Below, piece after piece: positions 58,693 through 64,000 of a stretch of DNA of 64,000 bases. Both the position numbers and the translations under genes were made by a program. Position 1 is the first letter of the stretch. Each line of letters opens with the position of its first letter. Origin of the DNA: Nocardioides sp. JQ2195 (GTDB taxonomy: Bacteria > Actinomycetota > Actinomycetes > Propionibacteriales > Nocardioidaceae); the NCBI RefSeq assembly GCF_012272695.1, contig NZ_CP050902.1:2232001-2296000 (forward strand), read 5' to 3'. Below the pieces are notes generated by a model, which had not been told where the DNA came from, did not search any database, and worked only from the letters and a program-made list of their open reading frames with translations.

Positions 58693-58933
58693 GACCGTAG
58701 ACCTCGCGGTCGGCCTCGAAGAGCGTCACCGCGTCGACACCCTGCTCGGCCAGGTCGGCGTAGAACTCGCCCACCCACGACTCGGCGTCCGCCTGGCTGA
58801 CGAACGTCTCGTCGGCCAGGTCGCCGGTGATCTCCACCACGGCACCCGAGGCGTCCTCGAGGCGCCAGGTCCACGGACGCGGCGGTTCCGGGCTGGGTTT
58901 GAAGGTGGTCGGCTCTGGGGGGACGTTGGCCAT
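58673..58933 (-). CDS. Small conserved protein of unknown function
   Basis: An 86-residue acidic protein starting MANVPPEPTTFKPSPEPPRP, then a beta-rich core WTWRLEDASGAVVEITGD and a helix SQADAESWVGEFYADLAEQG. It ends with VDAVTLFEADREVYGPMSLH. The pattern matches small actinobacterial proteins of unknown role. The stop codon lies within a 14-bp tandem repeat, so the C-terminal residues may vary between strains. It diverges from the cobalamin-riboswitch operon. Confidence 0.75.
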   Translation of the reverse strand: MANVPPEPTTFKPSPEPPRPWTWRLEDASGAVVEITGDLADETFVSQADAESWVGEFYADLAEQGVDAVTLFEADREVYGPMSLHA

Positions 58934-58984
58934 GGCGTGAGACTAGCGCGCCCGCCTTTGACGAACGGGAGGCACGGTGGCACA

Positions 58985-59115
58985 TTTCGGACTGGTACGT
59001 CGTCTCGTGGCGTCGTGCTGCACGTCCCGCTCTGGGGAAGCCGGTGAGATTCCGGCGCTGACCCGCAGCCGTCAAGCCGGAACACCGGACGGGATGTTGG
59101 CTCCAAACCGCCGAG
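58985..59115 (+). ncRNA. Cobalamin riboswitch
   Basis: The conserved core reads TGGGGAAGCCGGTGAGATTC, CGGCGCTGACCCGCAGCCGT (about 59033-59072), the typical actinobacterial B12-riboswitch core, preceded by a CGTCGTGCTGC-type helix and followed by AGCCGGAACACCGGACGG. A further hairpin (GGAGC-CGGGC-GCTCC, 59127-59141) lies between it and the start codon and may serve as the expression platform. Binding of adenosylcobalamin should lower expression of the downstream transport operon. Confidence 0.9.
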
Positions 59116-59195
59116 GTCTGCGGAACGGGAGCCGGGCGCTCCTCCGGTCCGGTTCACGACCCCGCGTGCCGAACCCAAGAGAAGGTCACCACCCA

Positions 59196-59930
59196 ATGCG
59201 TTCGCTGCGCACCACCATCGCCACCGCCCTGTCCCTGGCCCTGGCCGGACTGGTCATCGCCCTGACCCCGTCCACCGCCCACGCCGACGACGTCTACCGC
59301 TACTGGGCCTACTTCAGCGTGAGCAACGACAAGTTCGTCGCCCAGGCGGTCGGTCCGTCGTCGTCGAAGCCGAAGGACGGCACCGTCGAGGGCTACCGCT
59401 ATGCGGCCCCCGCCGACTTCAACAACCCCAACGTCCCCCGTGCCGACCTCAGCAAGGTCACCTTCGAGTCGGTGTGCGGCGACAAGGAGGCCGAGTCCGA
59501 CCAGAAGCGGGTGGCCGTCCTCATTGACTACGGCGTGGAGGCCGACGCCGCGAAGGGCGCCGAGATCCCCGAACCCGAGGCGTTGTGTGCCGTGGTCCCG
59601 ACGAAGGCCACCGGGCTGCAGACGTTGCAGGCCGTCGCGCCCGACCTGCGCACGGAGAAGTCCTCCTACGGCCCGAGCCTGTGCGGCATCAGCGGCTACC
59701 CCGCCACCGGTTGCTCCAGCGACACCGCCGAGAAGGGCACCCCTGCCGAGGAGGGAACCGTCGAGTTCCAGACCGCCGCGGCGGGTGACGCCTCCGGCTC
59801 CGACGTCTCCGGGGCCGACTCCGAGTCCGACGACGACAACCTTCCCGTCCTCCTGGGCGTCGGCGGCGTCATCGTGGTGCTCCTCGCCGGCGGTCTCGTC
59901 CTGGCCCGCCGCAACCGCTCAGCAGCCTGA
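59196..59930 (+). CDS. SCO2322-like secreted, membrane-anchored protein
   Basis: A 244-residue surface protein. A signal peptide (1-31, ending STAHAD) is followed by an extracellular domain opening DDVYRYWAYFSVSNDKFVAQ, with paired cysteines (VCGDKE, LCAVVP, LCGISGYPATGC). A Ser/Asp-rich stalk (about 195-215) and one C-terminal membrane helix (LPVLLGVGGVIVVLLAGGLV) ending LARRNRSAA follow. The family is found next to ECF transporter genes in streptomycetes and relatives. It is the first gene after the cobalamin riboswitch and 2 bases from the ECF T gene, so it probably helps capture or bind the corrinoid. Biochemical function is not known to me. Confidence 0.82.
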   Translation: MRSLRTTIATALSLALAGLVIALTPSTAHADDVYRYWAYFSVSNDKFVAQAVGPSSSKPKDGTVEGYRYAAPADFNNPNVPRADLSKVTFESVCGDKEAESDQKRVAVLIDYGVEADAAKGAEIPEPEALCAVVPTKATGLQTLQAVAPDLRTEKSSYGPSLCGISGYPATGCSSDTAEKGTPAEEGTVEFQTAAAGDASGSDVSGADSESDDDNLPVLLGVGGVIVVLLAGGLVLARRNRSAA

Positions 59931-59932
59931 TC

Positions 59933-61057
59933 ATGCGCCCACACCACCTGATCACCCACCCGCGTGCACTGCACCCGGGTGCCTGGTGGCTGTGGGCGAT
60001 CGGCCTGGCCGCCGCGGCGAGCCGCACGATGAACCCCGTCCCGCTGCTGTTGATCATCGCGGTGAGCTGGTTCGTCGTGTCGGCTCGTCGTGGCGACACC
60101 CCGTGGGCGTCGTCGTACGCCCTGTTCTTCAAGCTGGCGCTCTTCGTGATCGCCGTCCACCTGGTCTTCCAGACCCTGCTCTCGGGCAACGCCCAGGGCC
60201 TGACCGTCCTGTTCACGCTGCCGCAGCTTCCCCTGCCCGAGTCGACCGGGCTGCAGATCGGCGGCGAGGTGACCCTCGAGGCCCTGTTGTCGGCGCTGTA
60301 CGTCGCGCTGCAGCTGGCCGCGATCTTCTGCTGCATCGGGGCAGCGAACGCCCTGGGCAGCGCCCGCCAGCTCCTGCGCTACGTGCCGGCGGCGTTGTAC
60401 GAGATCGGTGTCGCCTGCATCATCGCGCTCACCTTCGCGCCCCAGTTGGCCACCGACGCCCGTCGGGTCCGCGACGCGGCCAGGCTGCGCGGCGGCAACA
60501 CCGGGCGGATCCGTCGCTTCGGTCGGCTGGCGATGCCGATGCTCGAGGGCGCCCTGGAGCGGTCGGTGGACCTGGCCGCCGCGATGGACTCGCGTGGCTA
60601 CGGACGGACGACGGTCTCCGACCCGCGCTCGCGCCGGATCACCTCCGCCCTCGTGATCACCGGGATGCTCGGCGTCTGCCTCGGCGTCTACGGGATCCTC
60701 AGCGGCACAGCCTCCGACTGGATGGGCCTGCCGGCACTGCTTGTCGGCTGCGTCCTCGGCATCGCCGGGCTCGTGGTCGGCGGTCGTCGCACCGGGCGCA
60801 CCCGCTACCGCCCGGACCCGGAGGCGGTCCCCGAGCTGCTCGTCGTCGCCAGTGGCCTCACCGCGGCCGTGCTGACGTTCTGGCAGATGCGGGTCGACCC
60901 GACGACCCTGGTGATGGGCTCCGTCGCGAAGGTCCCGCCCGTGCCGGTGCTGGCCTGCGTCGGCATCCTGGTCGGGGCGCTCCCGGCGTTCCTCGCCCCG
61001 CCGTTGCCCCGCCCGGCAGCCCAGGCGCAGCCCGACGAGCTCGAGGTGGCGGCATGA
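59933..61057 (+). CDS. ECF transporter transmembrane subunit (EcfT/CbiQ family)
   Basis: A 374-residue membrane scaffold of an energy-coupling-factor importer. Membrane helices lie in the first 110 residues (HPGAWWLWAIGLAAAASRTM, PLLLIIAVSWFVVSARRG, LFFKLALFVIAVHLVFQTLL). The ATPase-coupling helices carry the two Ala-Arg-Gly-like motifs of the family, RRVRDAARLRGG (about 179-190) and AAMDSRGYGRTT (about 219-230). An extra C-terminal block of helices (from about 240) makes it longer than the usual 260-residue CbiQ. It overlaps the ATPase gene by four bases. Confidence 0.88.
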   Translation: MRPHHLITHPRALHPGAWWLWAIGLAAAASRTMNPVPLLLIIAVSWFVVSARRGDTPWASSYALFFKLALFVIAVHLVFQTLLSGNAQGLTVLFTLPQLPLPESTGLQIGGEVTLEALLSALYVALQLAAIFCCIGAANALGSARQLLRYVPAALYEIGVACIIALTFAPQLATDARRVRDAARLRGGNTGRIRRFGRLAMPMLEGALERSVDLAAAMDSRGYGRTTVSDPRSRRITSALVITGMLGVCLGVYGILSGTASDWMGLPALLVGCVLGIAGLVVGGRRTGRTRYRPDPEAVPELLVVASGLTAAVLTFWQMRVDPTTLVMGSVAKVPPVPVLACVGILVGALPAFLAPPLPRPAAQAQPDELEVAA

Positions 61058-62652
61058 TCCGCTTCGACCAGGTCTCCATCACCTACTCGGGCGCCGCCGC
61101 CCCCACGTTGAGCGACGTCGACCTGCACGTCCCCGAAGGCGAGATGGTGCTGGTGATGGGCCGCACGGGAAGCGGCAAGTCCACGCTCCTGCGTGCCGTC
61201 AACGGCCTCGTGCCGCACTTCTCCGGCGGCACCCTGCGCGGCCGGGTCACCGTCGACGGGCGCGACACCGCGACCCACCGGCCCCGCGACCTCGCCGACG
61301 TGGTCGGCTTCGTCGGACAGGACCCCCTGGCCGGCTTCGTCACCGACAACGTCGAGGACGAGCTCGCCTACGGCATGGAGTCCCTCGGTGTGTCGCCGTC
61401 CACCATGCGCAAGCGGGTCGAGGAGACCCTCGACCTGCTCGGTCTGGCCGACCTGCGCGGTCGTCCCCTGGCCCAGCTCTCCGGTGGCCAGCAGCAGCGC
61501 GTGGCCATCGGTGCCGTGCTGACCACGCACCCCAAGGTGCTCGTGCTCGACGAGCCGACCTCCGCGCTCGACCCGCTGGGCGCCGAGGACGTGCTGGCCA
61601 CGCTGCAACGCCTGGTCCACGACCTCGGCATGACGGTGGTCCTGGCCGAGCACCGCCTCGAGCGCGTGGTGCAGTACGTCGACCGGATCATCCACGTGCC
61701 CGGCAACGGCGCCCACGTCGAGACGGGCGATCCCGCCACCGTCCTGGCCACCACACCGATCGCGCCTCCCGTCGTCCAGCTCGGGCGGGCGGCGGGCTGG
61801 TCCCCGTTGCCACTGACCGTGCGCAACGCCCGGCGCCGGTCGGTGGAGCTGCGCGCCCAGCTGGCCGACGTACCTCCCCCGGAGCACCGCGCGACCTCCC
61901 TGGGAGCTCCGGTCGGGTCGGTGAAGGACCTGGTCGCCGGCTATCCGCGACGACCCGTGATCAACGGCGTCACGCTCAGCGTGGCCGCCGGCGAGATCGT
62001 CGCCCTGATGGGCCGCAACGGCGCGGGCAAGTCGACCCTCCTGCGCACCTTCGTGGGACTGCACAGGGCCACCTCCGGCCGGGTGGAGGTCGGCGAGGTC
62101 GGGCTGGTCCCGCAGGTGCCGGCCGACCTGTTGTACGCCGCGAGCGTGGCCGACGAGTGCGCCACGGCCGACCGCGACGCGGGAGCCACGAAGGGTGCCA
62201 CCCGGGAGCTGCTCGACCGACTGGCCCCCGGCATCCCCGGCGAGCAGCACCCACGCGACCTGTCGGAGGGCCAGAAGCTGTCGCTGGCCCTGGCGATCGT
62301 CCTGGTCTCCGAGCCGCGGTTGGTGCTCCTGGACGAGCCGACCCGTGGCCTCGACTACGTCGCCAAGCAGCAGCTGATCACGGTCCTGCACCAGCTCGCC
62401 GACGCCGGCCACGGCATCGTTTTCGCCACCCATGACGTGGAGCTGGTGGCCGAGGTGGCCTCGAGGGTCGTGGTCCTCGCCGACGGCGAGGTCGTCGCCG
62501 ACGGTGCTGCCCCCGACGTGGTGGTCGCCTCCCCCGCCTTCGCCCCCCAGGTGGCGAAGGTGATGGCGCCGCAACCGTGGTTGACCGTGCACGACGTCGC
62601 CGCGGCCCTGGCCTCGACCGATCACTCGCTGGCCGGGAGCGCCCATGAGTGA
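61054..62652 (+). CDS. ECF transporter ATPase, A and A' subunits fused
   Basis: A 532-residue protein with two ABC domains. The first has VLVMGRTGSGKSTLL (about 32-46), LSGGQQQRVAIGAVL and KVLVLDEPTSALDP. The second has VALMGRNGAGKSTLL (about 313-327), LSEGQKLSLALAIVL and RLVLLDEPTRGLDYV, with the weaker LSEGQ signature. It powers the importer on the cytoplasmic face with the T subunit. It overlaps the genes on both sides by 4 and 8 bases, so the operon is tightly coupled. Confidence 0.92.
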   Translation: MIRFDQVSITYSGAAAPTLSDVDLHVPEGEMVLVMGRTGSGKSTLLRAVNGLVPHFSGGTLRGRVTVDGRDTATHRPRDLADVVGFVGQDPLAGFVTDNVEDELAYGMESLGVSPSTMRKRVEETLDLLGLADLRGRPLAQLSGGQQQRVAIGAVLTTHPKVLVLDEPTSALDPLGAEDVLATLQRLVHDLGMTVVLAEHRLERVVQYVDRIIHVPGNGAHVETGDPATVLATTPIAPPVVQLGRAAGWSPLPLTVRNARRRSVELRAQLADVPPPEHRATSLGAPVGSVKDLVAGYPRRPVINGVTLSVAAGEIVALMGRNGAGKSTLLRTFVGLHRATSGRVEVGEVGLVPQVPADLLYAASVADECATADRDAGATKGATRELLDRLAPGIPGEQHPRDLSEGQKLSLALAIVLVSEPRLVLLDEPTRGLDYVAKQQLITVLHQLADAGHGIVFATHDVELVAEVASRVVVLADGEVVADGAAPDVVVASPAFAPQVAKVMAPQPWLTVHDVAAALASTDHSLAGSAHE

Positions 62653-63445
62653 CGTCCACGCGATCCGGGTGCACGCCTCGGCCGGCTTCGCGCTGGTCCT
62701 GGCCAGCATCGTGACCCTGGGCGCCTTCGGCTGGCCGTTCGTCTTCGAGCCCGCCGGCGGCGTGGAGGCCTCCTCCCACGGCTCGGACGCCCCGTGGCTG
62801 TTCGCCCTGATCCTGCCGCTGCTCGCCGCGATCGTGCTCGCCGAGCTCAACGCCGGCGGCATCGACGCCAAGGCAATCGCACTCCTCGGCATGCTGTCGG
62901 CGATGGGAGGCGCACTGCGCGCGCTCTCCCCCGGCGTGGCCGGACTGGAACCCAGCTTCGCGCTGATCATGCTCGGCGGACGCGTGTTCGGTCGCGGGTT
63001 CGGCTTCGTGCAGGGGGCGCTCTCGCTCTTCATCGGCGCGCTGATCACCGGGGGCGTCGGACCGTGGCTGCCGTTCCAGATGATGGCCGCCGGCTGGGTC
63101 GGCTTCCTCGCCGGCTGCCTGCCGGTGCGTCCCGGCCGCCGTGAGGTGCTCCTGATGGCCGGGCTCGGCTTCTTCCTCGGCCTCCTCTACGGCGCACTGA
63201 TGAACCTGTGGTTCTGGCCCTTCGGCCAGTACGGTCAGGGCATCAGCTTCGTGGAGGGAGCGTCGGTGGCCACCAACGCGACCAACTACGTGCGCTACTA
63301 CCTGACCACCTCGGTGGTGTGGGACCTGGCTCGTGGCATCTTCACCTTCCTGTTGCTGCTGCTGGTCGGCGCTCCGTTGTTGCGCGCCTTCCGCCGCGTG
63401 GCACGACTGGCGAACTTCGACCCCCACGTGGAGTTCCTGCGATGA
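62645..63445 (+). CDS. ECF transporter S component, probably for a corrinoid
   Basis: A 266-residue membrane protein with six helices (GFALVLASIVTLGAFGWPFV, WLFALILPLLAAIVLAEL, ALSLFIGALITGGVGPWLPF, LLMAGLGFFLGLLYGALMNL and LARGIFTFLLLLLVGAPLLR among them) and the small-residue AlaXXX-type faces that contact the T subunit. S components confer substrate specificity. The riboswitch and the downstream MBL/salvage gene point to cobalamin or cobinamide rather than free cobalt, since the periplasmic CbiN-type partner is absent. Specificity is inferred. Confidence 0.8.
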   Translation: MSDVHAIRVHASAGFALVLASIVTLGAFGWPFVFEPAGGVEASSHGSDAPWLFALILPLLAAIVLAELNAGGIDAKAIALLGMLSAMGGALRALSPGVAGLEPSFALIMLGGRVFGRGFGFVQGALSLFIGALITGGVGPWLPFQMMAAGWVGFLAGCLPVRPGRREVLLMAGLGFFLGLLYGALMNLWFWPFGQYGQGISFVEGASVATNATNYVRYYLTTSVVWDLARGIFTFLLLLLVGAPLLRAFRRVARLANFDPHVEFLR

Positions 63446-64000
63446 GCATCCGCGTGCTCGGCACCGGCGCGGCCGACGGTTGGCCGAACCCGTTCTGTGG
63501 CTGCGCCTCCTGCGCGGCCGCTCGCGCCTCGGGCCGGGTCCGCGCGCAGACGTGCGCGATGGTCGACAGCTTCCTGCTCGACTGCGGCCCGGAGACCCCC
63601 CGCACCGCCGAGCGATGTGGCGCGTCGTTGACGTCGGTCCGGCACGTGCTGCTCACGCACGACCACCCCGACCACACCGCGCCGGCCTTCCTGCTCTACC
63701 GCTCCTGGGTCACCTCGGCCGACGATCCGCTCGACGTGGTCGGTCCGGCCTCGGTGATCGACGGGGCCCGGCAGTGGCTGGCACCCGACACCCACGTGCG
63801 CTTCCACGTGGTCGCTCCCGGGGACTCACTCGTGCTCGCCGGCGGCGTGGTGCGCGTCCTCGCTGCCGCACACACCGACGATGCCGTGCTCTACGACGTG
63901 GCCGCCCCGAGCGGGCGGGTGCTCTATGCCACCGACACCGGTCCCCTGCCCGCCTCCACCGTCGCCGCGGCACGGGACGCGGCGTACGACGTGGTGCTGC
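63442..64000 (+). CDS. MBL-fold protein at the head of a likely corrinoid-salvage gene (cut by window end)
   Basis: At least 186 residues, starting MSIRVLGTGAADGWPNPFCG with CGCASCAAARA, the zinc motif LLTHDHPDHTAPAFLLYRS (about 72-90) and TDTGPLP. In actinobacteria this MBL domain is frequently the N-terminal half of a bifunctional CobU-type adenosylcobinamide kinase/guanylyltransferase. The C-terminal part lies past base 64000, so that fusion cannot be confirmed. The four-base overlap with the S-component gene puts it in the riboswitch operon. Confidence 0.75.
   Translation, partial: MSIRVLGTGAADGWPNPFCGCASCAAARASGRVRAQTCAMVDSFLLDCGPETPRTAERCGASLTSVRHVLLTHDHPDHTAPAFLLYRSWVTSADDPLDVVGPASVIDGARQWLAPDTHVRFHVVAPGDSLVLAGGVVRVLAAAHTDDAVLYDVAAPSGRVLYATDTGPLPASTVAAARDAAYDVVL

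Overview
The window is high-GC actinobacterial chromosome. The gene families (ClgR, Lhr, Nei, an FtsK/RodZ-like/RimO/PgsA string, RNase J, F420-type LLM oxidoreductase, fused CydDC, SCO2322- and SCO4402-type proteins) and lysine-rich Ig-like tails on secreted proteins suggest Nocardioidaceae or close relatives. The genus is an inference. No rRNA, tRNA or CRISPR array was seen.

Positions 1 to about 10,390 look like an accessory island. They hold a frameshifted IS256-type transposase remnant at the left edge and two secreted proteins plus one cytoplasmic protein of unknown role in visibly lower-GC DNA. A complete IS256-family element (3082-4486) follows, with terminal inverted repeats and a 9-bp target duplication. 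It landed in a palindrome in front of an Xre-type regulator that is coupled to a broken multi-helix-turn-helix gene. Next come a membrane-anchored nuclease, a leftward run of overlapping mobile-element-type genes that includes a small tRNA-guanine-transglycosylase-like protein, and stubs of a PLP enzyme, a GlxA-type regulator and an ECF sigma factor. The GlxA-to-sigma fusion near 10,391 is probably the island's right edge.

From 10,720 to about 35,134 the DNA is core chromosome: a membrane protein cotranscribed with the sigma stub, a YtcJ-like amidohydrolase, lhr-nei, clgR, a GH15 glucosidase/trehalase, a very large secreted nuclease/5'-nucleotidase, pgsA-rimO, an acyl-CoA ligase, a RodZ-like protein and ftsK. 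From 35,386 to 52,035 there is a block of secreted and respiratory genes: an M4 metalloprotease with an inserted PA domain, a GIY-YIG nuclease set between REP-like palindromes, an M56/BlaI pair divergent from the cytochrome bd operon cydA-cydB-cydDC, a methyltransferase, a two-component system and a secreted Ig-like repeat protein. The leftward core string resumes with rnj, dapA, an LLM oxidoreductase, a DHFR-NUDIX fusion and thyA.

The right end (58,985 to the edge) is a cobalamin-riboswitch-controlled operon for a SCO2322-like surface protein and an ECF transporter (T, fused A-A', S), followed by an MBL protein cut by the window end. It is best read as corrinoid uptake and salvage.

The most unusual items are the REP/GIY-YIG locus, a 22-bp minisatellite family shared by cydDC and the start of the DHFR gene, the compact TGT/DpdA-like protein, the IS insertion into the Xre operator palindrome, and the DHFR-NUDIX fusion.
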